From NCBI GenBank assembly GCA_019113165.1, contig DXHV01000083.1:1-64000 (forward strand): a stretch of 64,000 nt of DNA, given 5' to 3'. The notes beneath the pieces are model-generated. The model saw nothing but the letters and a program-made list of their open reading frames with translations. It did not search any database and was not told where the DNA came from. The translations under genes were made by a program, and so were the position numbers. This document shows positions 47,858 to 55,253 of this stretch, one piece after another. Position 1 is the stretch's first letter; the number at the start of each line of letters is the position of its first letter. The stretch is from Candidatus Desulfovibrio intestinipullorum (GTDB lineage Bacteria > Desulfobacterota > Desulfovibrionia > Desulfovibrionales > Desulfovibrionaceae).

Positions 47858-48802
47858 ATGTCCGCTAACTGGATTGAGATAGCACGCACAGGAACGTTTG
47901 CGGACAGTATGGGGCGCCCCCAGACCTTTACTGCCCGCGACCTGGAGGCCATAGCCGGCGCATATGATCCCCACAAGAGAGACGCGCCCCTGGTCTTTGG
48001 TCATCCGGAGAGTGATGCGGCCCCGGCGTTTGGCTGGGTTGAAAGGCTGAAAAGCGAGGGCGGCAAACTGCTCGCTACCTTTGCGGATGTTCCGCAGGAG
48101 GTGCGGGAACTGGTGGCAAAAGGCCACTACCGCCACGTCAGCATGAGCCTCATGCCGGACCGCACCACACTTCGTCACGTTGCCCTGCTGGGAGCAGCGC
48201 AGCCGGCAATTGACGGCCTGAAGGCTGTCAGTTTTGCGGCTGCCGAGGGGGCAATCACGATAGAGTTTGCCGCAACTGGCGGCGAGGGAGACGCTATGAC
48301 AATAGAGGAACTGCAGCGCCAGGTGGGGCAGCTTCAGGCCCAGCTTGAGACACTGACGAATGAGAACAAGAGCCTCAAAAAGCAGCTTTCGGAAACCGGG
48401 ACCGCGAAGACCAGCGCGGAAACGGCCAGAGCGGAAGCTGAAAAGAAGGCCGAAAAGGTGAGCGCCGATTTTGCCGCCTATCGCGACAAGATAGAGACAG
48501 AGCGCCGAGAGGCCCGTGTGTCCGCCCTGGTCAAGGCGGGCAAGCTCAAGCCTGCGGAGAAGGCGGACACGCTGGCATTTGCCGCCGCCCTTGCAGCACA
48601 GGACGGCAGCGTTGACTTTGCGGCCCCGGACGGATCCGGGGGCAGCAAGACGGAAAAGATATCGCTTGAGGAGCGCTATTTCAGGGAACTGGAAGCCCGC
48701 CCTGTGGACGGCCGCTTTATGGAATTCACGGCGCCGCCCCGCCACGCGGAAGGCCAGGACAAGCAGACCTGGACTCCCGACGAAGTAGCGTCAAAGCTGT
48801 AG
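47858..48802 (+). CDS. Capsid maturation protease with C-terminal scaffold (Mu gpI-like)
   Basis: The product is 314 aa. The N-terminal ~140 residues have the Mu protease pattern (DPHKRDAPLVFGHPESDAAPAFGWV, HYRHVSMSLMPD, LRHVALLGAAQPAI). Residues ~150-230 form a coiled-coil scaffold. It cleaves scaffold during head maturation. The start follows the small gene by 3 bp. Confidence 0.87.
   Translation: MSANWIEIARTGTFADSMGRPQTFTARDLEAIAGAYDPHKRDAPLVFGHPESDAAPAFGWVERLKSEGGKLLATFADVPQEVRELVAKGHYRHVSMSLMPDRTTLRHVALLGAAQPAIDGLKAVSFAAAEGAITIEFAATGGEGDAMTIEELQRQVGQLQAQLETLTNENKSLKKQLSETGTAKTSAETARAEAEKKAEKVSADFAAYRDKIETERREARVSALVKAGKLKPAEKADTLAFAAALAAQDGSVDFAAPDGSGGSKTEKISLEERYFRELEARPVDGRFMEFTAPPRHAEGQDKQTWTPDEVASKL
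48296..48802 (+). CDS. Possible internal-start scaffold protein nested in the protease gene
   Basis: An in-frame ATG at residue 147 is preceded by GGGAG at five bases. Starting there gives a 168-aa coiled-coil scaffold without the protease domain. Mu and lambda both make a separate scaffold (Z, Nu3) from the 3' part of the protease gene. Confidence 0.6.
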   Translation: MTIEELQRQVGQLQAQLETLTNENKSLKKQLSETGTAKTSAETARAEAEKKAEKVSADFAAYRDKIETERREARVSALVKAGKLKPAEKADTLAFAAALAAQDGSVDFAAPDGSGGSKTEKISLEERYFRELEARPVDGRFMEFTAPPRHAEGQDKQTWTPDEVASKL

Positions 48803-48812
48803 GAGAAGCCGC

Positions 48813-49403
48813 ATGAACGAAGGATTCCTTGGCAAATTTTCTTTTGGCGGCGAAAGGGCCGCAACGGACGATCACCCTGTAGTCCTGCATTACCTGCCCC
48901 TTGCCAGCACTGTGACGGCCAAACTTGAGCCTGGCACCCTGCTGAAGAGCACGGATGTTCCGGGCGCCACTGTGACCATTGGCGAATCGAATACCGGCGT
49001 GACCGCGGCCACTGTTGACGCTGCGACCTTTGCCGCCAAGGCTGCGACTACCACGGGAAGCTTTGCCTTCAGCTATGACACGGAGTGGAAGCTTTCAGGC
49101 AGCGCGGCAACCATTGCCGACTACGGTATTTCCCTGACCGGTTCGCCAGTCAGTGGCGATACGCTGACCGTGACGCTGGCCGTCGCGGATGTGGCCTATG
49201 AGGCGTTTTTGTCCACCGATGAAGGCGAGCCTGTGGCTGTGGTGGATCTGCCCTGCGACCCGACCGGGGACAAGGGCGAAAAGAGTGTGTGCGCCGTGGT
49301 GCACGGCACAGTCAAAACGCGATTGCTCAAGACCGGTGACGCCGTTGCGCCCACAGGCGGACAGATTGCCGCCCTGGCAAGGCATGGCGTGTTTGCCGTT
49401 TAG
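48813..49403 (+). CDS. Head decoration-like protein
   Basis: The 196-aa product is beta-rich and Thr/Ala/Val-rich, with VLHYLPLASTVTAKLEPGTLL near the start and GGQIAALARHGVFAV at the end, as in lambda-D-like decoration or head-stabilisation proteins. An Ig-like insert may lie at residues ~45-130. It lies between scaffold and capsid genes. Confidence 0.7.
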   Translation: MNEGFLGKFSFGGERAATDDHPVVLHYLPLASTVTAKLEPGTLLKSTDVPGATVTIGESNTGVTAATVDAATFAAKAATTTGSFAFSYDTEWKLSGSAATIADYGISLTGSPVSGDTLTVTLAVADVAYEAFLSTDEGEPVAVVDLPCDPTGDKGEKSVCAVVHGTVKTRLLKTGDAVAPTGGQIAALARHGVFAV

Positions 49404-49412
49404 GAGAAGCAT

Positions 49413-50411
49413 ATGCTTGCACAACTGAAAGGACTTTTTACGCCAGAGGCCATTGCGCAGGCCCTGAAGCTGCTGCCGTCCCTGGAAACGACTATCATGG
49501 ACAGCCTTTTCAAGGAACGTCCAACACATCCTCTGCCGACCATTGGGGTATCGGAGCTTGTGTCTGTTACCCAGACCGTGCCGGTGGTGCGCCGCGACGG
49601 CATGCCTGTTGCCCTTCAGGGGGAGACGGCCAACGTGCAATTCATCGCGCCGCTGCCCATCAAGGTGAAGATTCCGGTGACGGCTTCCGAGCTGAACGAC
49701 CTGAAAGTGATCTTCGGCAACCAGGCTGCCCTGACTGCCTGGCGTACCCGCAAGCTGGACCAGATCCGCAGGGCCGTGCGCGATACCACCGAGGCCATGT
49801 CCGCAATCGTTGCCACAACCGGCAAGCTGACCTGGCCTGTGGAACTGGAAGGCGGCCACAGGGAAACATACGAAGTCGACTATGGTCCGCTTCTGACCTA
49901 CACGCCGGCAACCAAACTGACGGCTGCATCCAAGCTTCCGGACGTCTATCGCCTGCTGCGCGACATGGAGATGGAGGTCAAGCACGCCGGACTTGGCGGC
50001 AATGTGGAGTTCTGGGCCGGTTCGGACGTGGTGGCTGCCCTGCTCGGCATTGTGGAGCAGTACATGTCCACTGCCGAAACCAAGCCGTACCGTGTCGCCC
50101 TGGACCAGGGCACTGTGAAGGTAGCCGGCTACACAATCCGCTTCATGGATGAAACCTACCCGAACCCCGAAGACGAAACCGAATGGCTGCCCAAGCTGGA
50201 TCCCAAGACGCTGCTGGCCGTTGCGACGAACCAGGCAGGCAAGATCTGGTACTGCGCCATTGATTCCATATCCGCCAACAACGCGGCAACGCCCCTCCAC
50301 GTGGTGCCAGTCCCCAGGGCGGATGACAGCGGGTACACGCTCATAGGCCAGGCAAAGCCCCTGCCGGCAAGGCCCTCAAGGGCCTCCTGCAAGGCTATTG
50401 TGGTGGACTAG
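49413..50411 (+). CDS. Major capsid protein (HK97 fold, lambda gpE type)
   Basis: The 332-aa product has the gpE-type pattern (VSVTQTVPVVRRDGMPVAL, TYEVDYGPLLTYTPATKL, NVEFWAGSDVVAALLG) and an N-terminal helical arm. It follows protease, scaffold and decoration genes, as expected. Confidence 0.87.
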   Translation: MLAQLKGLFTPEAIAQALKLLPSLETTIMDSLFKERPTHPLPTIGVSELVSVTQTVPVVRRDGMPVALQGETANVQFIAPLPIKVKIPVTASELNDLKVIFGNQAALTAWRTRKLDQIRRAVRDTTEAMSAIVATTGKLTWPVELEGGHRETYEVDYGPLLTYTPATKLTAASKLPDVYRLLRDMEMEVKHAGLGGNVEFWAGSDVVAALLGIVEQYMSTAETKPYRVALDQGTVKVAGYTIRFMDETYPNPEDETEWLPKLDPKTLLAVATNQAGKIWYCAIDSISANNAATPLHVVPVPRADDSGYTLIGQAKPLPARPSRASCKAIVVD

Positions 50412-50503
50412 TCCAAAACGCCCGCAAATGCCCCTCGGTTGCGATGCACACTGAGGGGCAGCCAACCATAGCCAAACGCCTGTCGAACTAGTCTGAGACT
50501 AGT
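50405..50503 (+). promoter_or_regulatory. Palindrome-rich gap after the capsid gene
   Basis: GGACTAGTCC covers the capsid stop. A hairpin TGCCCCTC / GAGGGGCA follows at 50429-50460. ACTAGTC-TGA-GACTAGT lies at 50487-50503. They may slow or trim the very abundant capsid mRNA before the neck genes. No T run is present. Confidence 0.5.
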
Positions 50504-50529
50504 CTTAAACGCGATTTCAGGGGGTATGC

Positions 50530-50955
50530 ATGCTCCTGTGCAACCGAGATCACATCATTGACCTTCTTCACAAGGCATACGTGGACGCCTGCGAGGCGCA
50601 GAACCCGGGCCTTGTGCAGAGAACCATAGAAGCCGTGTCCGGGGAAGTTGGCGACGCGCTTTCCTATCGCTACCCACAGCCCTGGCCGTATGTGCCGGAG
50701 CTTGTGCGCTACATAGCGGCCGTGATCAGCGCCTACCGGGTGGTGGAGGCCATTACCTCCCTGGTGGATACGGAAGCGAGTTCGGACAACGAGTGGATCC
50801 CGCTGCAAAAGCAGTGGAAGTACTGCACGGACCTTCTGGAGGACATTGTTTCCGGCAAACAGAAGCTTCCTCTGGAAGAGGCAAATCCGGATCGCGAGGA
50901 ACCCAGCTTTGCCATTATGAGCCGCCCACGATTTTTTGATTTGCGGGGGCTGTAA
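50530..50955 (+). CDS. Head-tail joining protein (Mu gp36 / DUF1320-like)
   Basis: The 141-aa product has an N-terminal helical bundle and the segment LSYRYPQPWPYVPELVRYIAAVI, typical of the family. It overlaps the next gene by one base. Position after the capsid fits a neck protein. Confidence 0.8.
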   Translation: MLLCNRDHIIDLLHKAYVDACEAQNPGLVQRTIEAVSGEVGDALSYRYPQPWPYVPELVRYIAAVISAYRVVEAITSLVDTEASSDNEWIPLQKQWKYCTDLLEDIVSGKQKLPLEEANPDREEPSFAIMSRPRFFDLRGL

Positions 50956-51398
50956 TGGCTGGCAAGAGTGGTGTTTCCCTGCACTGGGGCGGATTCGACA
51001 AGGCCCTTGGCAAGGCGGCGCACAAGCTCGCCAATACGCAGCCCCTCATGGAAACGATTGGCGAAGTCCTGGTGTCCGGCACGTTGCAGCGATTCCAGGA
51101 CGAAGAGGATCCGGACGGCAAGAAGTGGAAGCCTTCTATCAGGGCCATGGCAACCGGTGACAAGACGCTGTCCGACACGGGCCGCCTGCAGCGTTCCATT
51201 GACTACGCGGCTACCTCGGACAAGGTCATGGTAGGCACAAACGTGGTGTATGGCCGTATCCACCAGCTGGGCGGCAAAACCGGCAAGGGACACAAGGTCG
51301 ACATGCCGGCAAGGCCGTACCTGGGCGTTTCGGAAGAGGATATGAAGGAAATCAGGGGCACGGTTGAAGATTTTCTGAAGGACGCCCTCAAGGAGTAG
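50955..51398 (+). CDS. Virion morphogenesis protein (Mu gpG-like tail completion)
   Basis: The 147-aa product contains FQDEEDPDGKKWKPS, LSDTGRLQRSI, GTNVVYGRIHQLGG and MPARPYLGVSEED, the diagnostic pattern of the gpG/P2 S family. It completes the neck for tail joining. Confidence 0.9.
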   Translation: MAGKSGVSLHWGGFDKALGKAAHKLANTQPLMETIGEVLVSGTLQRFQDEEDPDGKKWKPSIRAMATGDKTLSDTGRLQRSIDYAATSDKVMVGTNVVYGRIHQLGGKTGKGHKVDMPARPYLGVSEEDMKEIRGTVEDFLKDALKE

Positions 51399-51401
51399 CC
51401 C

Positions 51402-51920
51402 ATGCAGGAATTCGCCAGGCAAACCATTACCCAGACGGCGCTTGCCGCGGGCCTGCCCGAGGGCCGGGTTATTGATATCACCAAAAAGGACAACCTCACC
51501 CTGGACCGCCCGCGCCTGGAAATCCAGTTTTTGCCGGAGCGCTTTACCCGGACAGGCCGCAAGCTTGCCGTGAGCAGGACCAGGGATGAGCAGATCCGCA
51601 AGCGGGAATTGTACGAAGTGGAGCTGACGGTCAACGCCAACGTTTTCGCCGACAATTGGGAGTGGCTGGAGACCTTTTGCCATGATTTTGTTGCCGAGCT
51701 TCCCACTGGTGGCAACGACAGCCGCGGCAATTACGTCAAGGTCCGTGCCCAGAAAGCTACCTTTGGCCGCAAGCCGGACAAGCGCGTGGGACAGGCAGTT
51801 ATCGAAGTTTTTACCCGCGTCAATCGTCTTTTTGTCCTGACCTTTACGGGAAGAATCACAGCGGAAGAACGGGAACAGCTCATCAAAACCTTTACTATCA
51901 ATGCAAAACTATCCTCGTAA
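51402..51920 (+). CDS. Neck/tail protein (Mu gp37-like)
   Basis: The 172-aa product has LDRPRLEIQFLPERFTRTGRK and a C-terminal mixed alpha/beta part. The position between the G-like protein and the tail sheath fits a tail-terminator or joining protein. Family assignment is by position. Confidence 0.65.
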   Translation: MQEFARQTITQTALAAGLPEGRVIDITKKDNLTLDRPRLEIQFLPERFTRTGRKLAVSRTRDEQIRKRELYEVELTVNANVFADNWEWLETFCHDFVAELPTGGNDSRGNYVKVRAQKATFGRKPDKRVGQAVIEVFTRVNRLFVLTFTGRITAEEREQLIKTFTINAKLSS

Positions 51921-51938
51921 GAAGACGGAGGTCTTTGT

Positions 51939-52262
51939 ATGGCAACCAAGAAAGCGACTACGGAAGAGCAAGTACAGGAACAGGCCACACAGGAACAGAC
52001 GGTCACAGAGACTGCCGAAGCGCAGGCAAAGGCGGTTTCCGCCCCTGCAGCAAAGCCCAGGGAGGCACAGGCCGTGGCCGAAGTCCCGACAGCCCTGGAA
52101 AGTCTTTCTGTCCTCGCGGACAGGCACCGCGTGCCAGCCTGGATGCAACAGGCTCTTTTGAGATTCATGGGCTGGCTGGATGACAAGAGCGTGAGCGATG
52201 AAGAATACACGGCCGCGCTGGAACAGCTGAAGACGCGTCGCATTGGCGGCGGACGGAGATAA
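51939..52262 (+). CDS. Small protein before the tail sheath (Mu gp38-like)
   Basis: The product is 107 aa. The first half is low-complexity Ala/Gln/Glu/Thr. The second half has VPAWMQQALLRFMGW and VSDEEYTAALEQLKTRRIGG. The RBS GGAGG is upstream. The role is unknown. Confidence 0.6.
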   Translation: MATKKATTEEQVQEQATQEQTVTETAEAQAKAVSAPAAKPREAQAVAEVPTALESLSVLADRHRVPAWMQQALLRFMGWLDDKSVSDEEYTAALEQLKTRRIGGGRR

Positions 52263-52265
52263 TCT

Positions 52266-53984
52266 ATGGGCGATGTAATCACCTATCTTGAAGACGGCAC
52301 TTCCGGCATTGTGACTGGTGGCGTGGACGGTTCCGCCCTTGTGGTGGGCGTCTGCTCGAAGGGAACTGTCGGCAAGGGCTATCTGATTGGCAAACGCTCC
52401 AACCTTGAGGACATTCTCGGCGTTGGCCCTCTGACAGAGCACGTGCGCGACATGCTGGCAACCGCCGGGCAGGAGCCGAACATTGTGGCCGTGCCTGTCC
52501 AGGGGCAGCAGGCCGGGTACATCACGGACCCGGTGATTACGGGCAGCGAAGTGGTGCCTACTGTCTCGGGAGTGCCTGCGCAAAACGCGGATATCGTGGT
52601 GCGCGTGGCAACGCCTGGTGCTGTGGGAACCGCCACTGTGGAGATTTCCACAGACGGCGGCAAAACCTTCGGCGAAGCCCAGGCCTCGGCCGAACAGCTG
52701 GTACTCAAGCTGGAAGACGAGGAGCCCACTGGAGCCACACTGGTTTTCCCGGCCGAGGCAACGCTGGAAGCAGACGCAACATTTGCCGTGACTGTGCGCT
52801 GCGCGGTTGGCCCAGTGACCCGCATAGGGGAAGCCAGCAGTCCGCTCATCACAGCCGCTACGGAAAGCGGCGTTCTCGCGGGCGCGGAACTCGTTGTGCA
52901 GATAGTCAAGGGCGGCGCCCTGAACGAAGGCACCTATCAGCTTTCCACAGACGGCGGCGACAATTTTGACCGCGAGCGCACCATCCCTGTGGACGGCAAG
53001 GTGGTGCTTTCCGACTTTGGCGTCACGGTCACTTTCCCCAGTGGAACATACACGGCCGGAACGACCTATTCCTGCCGCCTGCTTGCCCCTGCGCCGTCCA
53101 TTGTGGACGTGATGAGCGCCCTGGAAGGCCCGCTGGCCATTTACGACGTGGAGTATGTCCTGGTTGCCGGAGAAACGGATTCCGTTGACTGGGCCGCAGC
53201 CCAGACCAAGGCCGATGAGCTCTGGAACCTGCAGCGACCGACGTATTTCAAGATGGAAACTCGCTTGCCGCGTGATGGCGAGGACCTGAACGACTTTGCC
53301 GCCTATCTTCTGGCCGAGAGCCAGGGCTTTGCCGGCCGCTTTGTCACAGTGTGTTGCCAGTACGGCGAGGTGACGGACACAACGGGCGCCACGCGCCTGC
53401 GCAATGCTGGTGGCCTGCAGGCCGGGCGCGTCATGTCCATTCCTGTCCAGAGGGCAACCGGCCGCGTGCGGGACGGCAACGTATCGCAGCTGTCCCTGCC
53501 CGAGAACTGGGAATCCGTGCAGAGCACCCTGGAAGAGGACGGCTACCTGACGGCCAAGAAGTATGCCGGCCTTGAGGGCGTCTACTGGGGCGACTCCAGG
53601 ACCATGGCGGATGACACCAGCGACTATCGCTATGAGGAAGTCCTGCGCACGGTCTTCAAGGCGGTTCGCCTGCTGAGAAACGCGGCCTTGAAGAGCATGT
53701 ACGATGAGGCCGGAGACCCGCTCAAGCCGAACTCGACCAATGGCCTGGCCTATCTGAAGGCCAATCTGGAAAACGCCCTGGATACCATGGTCAAGGCCAA
53801 TCCCCAGGAGCTGGCTTCCTATGTGGTCGATATCGCGAGTGGCCAGGATATTGTGAACAACGGCGTGGCCGTGGACGTGACCCTGATCGGTATCCCGATC
53901 ATCCGCGAAATCAAGCTCTACGCCAGCTATGTCTATGCCGGATCTACCTTCGATCCGCGCATGAGCGACAGCAGCGCCGCATAG
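52266..53984 (+). CDS. Contractile tail sheath protein
   Basis: The product is 572 aa. The N-terminus (GTSGIVTGGVDGSALVVGVC) and C-terminal half (LWNLQRPTYFKMETRLP, SVQSTLEEDGYLTAKKYAGL, RVRDGNVSQLSLPENW) match Mu-like sheath proteins. An insert at about residues 100-270 holds two related beta repeats, VEISTDGGKTF and YQLSTDGGDNF, probably surface decorations. It establishes a myovirus morphology. Confidence 0.88.
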   Translation: MGDVITYLEDGTSGIVTGGVDGSALVVGVCSKGTVGKGYLIGKRSNLEDILGVGPLTEHVRDMLATAGQEPNIVAVPVQGQQAGYITDPVITGSEVVPTVSGVPAQNADIVVRVATPGAVGTATVEISTDGGKTFGEAQASAEQLVLKLEDEEPTGATLVFPAEATLEADATFAVTVRCAVGPVTRIGEASSPLITAATESGVLAGAELVVQIVKGGALNEGTYQLSTDGGDNFDRERTIPVDGKVVLSDFGVTVTFPSGTYTAGTTYSCRLLAPAPSIVDVMSALEGPLAIYDVEYVLVAGETDSVDWAAAQTKADELWNLQRPTYFKMETRLPRDGEDLNDFAAYLLAESQGFAGRFVTVCCQYGEVTDTTGATRLRNAGGLQAGRVMSIPVQRATGRVRDGNVSQLSLPENWESVQSTLEEDGYLTAKKYAGLEGVYWGDSRTMADDTSDYRYEEVLRTVFKAVRLLRNAALKSMYDEAGDPLKPNSTNGLAYLKANLENALDTMVKANPQELASYVVDIASGQDIVNNGVAVDVTLIGIPIIREIKLYASYVYAGSTFDPRMSDSSAA

Positions 53985-53994
53985 GAGTGCCGAT

Positions 53995-54264
53995 ATGACC
54001 GAGCTGGATGAAAAGATTCGGGCATTTGGCAACGCCAAAAAGGAATTTTATGGCTTCATGCTCCAGAAGTACTTTGATGCGGAAAACGGGGAATGCGGCG
54101 CACTTGAATTTGAGAAGCTGTATAAATCCAGCAAAATGAATGCCAGGGTCCGCAAGTTTGCTGCTGAAAAGAGACATATTCGGCGCAATGACCTTGGAGC
54201 TCGCATTCTTACCGCGGAGGGTGTGGAGTACGCTTGTCAGCTGTGTGCTGACGAGGAGGAATGA
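53995..54264 (+). CDS. Hypothetical protein between sheath and tube
   Basis: The 89-aa helical basic protein is less GC-rich than its neighbours. It interrupts the usual sheath-tube adjacency. No family is recognised. Its stop overlaps the tube-protein start. Confidence 0.6.
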   Translation: MTELDEKIRAFGNAKKEFYGFMLQKYFDAENGECGALEFEKLYKSSKMNARVRKFAAEKRHIRRNDLGARILTAEGVEYACQLCADEEE

Positions 54265-54725
54265 TGTCAGTCAACGGAAAAAATTACGACTGGGAAGATA
54301 TCCACGTGATGCTGCCGCACGGCGAGGCCGTGGGCATCACGGAAATCAAATACACGGACAGCCAGAGCATTGAGGCCCGCTATGGCAGGGGCGCGATCCC
54401 ACGCGGCTGGGGCCGCAACAACTATGAGGCCTCTGGCTCCATGATCCTGGACAGGGACGAATGGGAACTGCTCAAGGTGGCGCTTGCCGCAGACCATGGG
54501 GCGATTTTTGACCATGACCCGTTCACGATTGTGGTTTCCTACGCCAACAACGACATGGGCACGGTTACGGACGTTCTGAAAAGCGTCAAGATCACCAGCT
54601 TTGACGGCGGCGGCGCTTCCCAGGGGGACGCCAACGCTTCGCCCATAACCTGCGAATTCACCATCCTTGAACCGATTCTCTACAACGGCGTGCCTTCCAA
54701 GCAGCCTGCCGGCAACTTCATCTAA
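54264..54725 (+). CDS. Tail tube protein (Mu gpM-like)
   Basis: The 153-aa product has VNGKNYDWEDIHVMLPHGEAVGI, RGAIPRGWGRNNYEASGSM and the C-terminal ITCEFTILEPILYNGV, matching phage tail tube proteins of this group. GAGGAGG precedes two adjacent ATGs (54261 and 54264); the second has better spacing. Confidence 0.85.
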   Translation: MSVNGKNYDWEDIHVMLPHGEAVGITEIKYTDSQSIEARYGRGAIPRGWGRNNYEASGSMILDRDEWELLKVALAADHGAIFDHDPFTIVVSYANNDMGTVTDVLKSVKITSFDGGGASQGDANASPITCEFTILEPILYNGVPSKQPAGNFI

Positions 54726-54737
54726 CAGGAGCACAAA

Positions 54738-55073
54738 ATGCCTGAAGAAACCATGAACAGGACCGATTCCCGCAAGTTTGTCAAATTCAGCCACACCTTT
54801 GCCGACCCCTGGGCTGGCGAAAGCGCAGATGACGCAAAGGACGTGACCCTGACCTATCGCTTTGCCAAGCCGACCAAGACGCAGATCCAGCGCCTGCAGG
54901 ACAAGGCCGGCAAAAATCCCGGGCAGGCCTCCCGCAACCTGGTGCTTGACGTGGTGCACCCCGAGGACAAGCAGGCCCTGCTGGACGCCATGGAAGAGTA
55001 CCCAGGCCTGTCTACTACCTTTGCGACCGCAATCATCAAGGGCGTTGGTATTTCGGCTGATCTGGGAAACTGA
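54738..55073 (+). CDS. Tail assembly chaperone, zero-frame product
   Basis: The product is 111 aa. DVTLTYRFAKPTKTQIQRLQ is typical of G-like chaperones that precede the tape measure. It ends three codons after a slippery heptamer and is extended by -1 frameshifting (next entries). It coats the tape measure during tail assembly. Confidence 0.8.
   Translation: MPEETMNRTDSRKFVKFSHTFADPWAGESADDAKDVTLTYRFAKPTKTQIQRLQDKAGKNPGQASRNLVLDVVHPEDKQALLDAMEEYPGLSTTFATAIIKGVGISADLGN
55064..55070 (+). promoter_or_regulatory. Programmed -1 frameshift site GGGAAAC
   Basis: The heptamer is in register (G GGA AAC) immediately before the TGA at 55071. Slipping one base back leads into the open frame ending at 55249. 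GGGAAA-type slippery sites are used by lambda G/GT. Confidence 0.85.
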
Positions 55074-55249
55074 CGCAGCCCGATTCCTTCGGCAAGGGGG
55101 ACGCCCTGATCCGGTACTGGCTTCACAGCGTCCCTTCCGAAGACCTGGATGAATGGAAGGGGCAGCTTGGGCAGGCCCTCTGGCTGGAGGAAAGGATCTT
55201 CACAACGCTTGGCCGTATGATTCACGGCAACGGAAAGAAACGGAAATAG
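55070..55249 (+). CDS. -1 frame extension of the tail chaperone (GT-like)
   Basis: After slippage, 59 further residues are read, beginning LTQPDSFGKGDALIRYWLH and ending GNGKKRK. The fusion is about 170 aa. This frame has no start codon near its beginning and is closed upstream at 55058-55060, so it must be reached by frameshifting. The basic, Trp-containing tail resembles T domains that contact tail tube protein. The tape-measure gene follows after 4 bp. Confidence 0.85.
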   Translation: MTQPDSFGKGDALIRYWLHSVPSEDLDEWKGQLGQALWLEERIFTTLGRMIHGNGKKRK

Positions 55250-55253
55250 CCCC

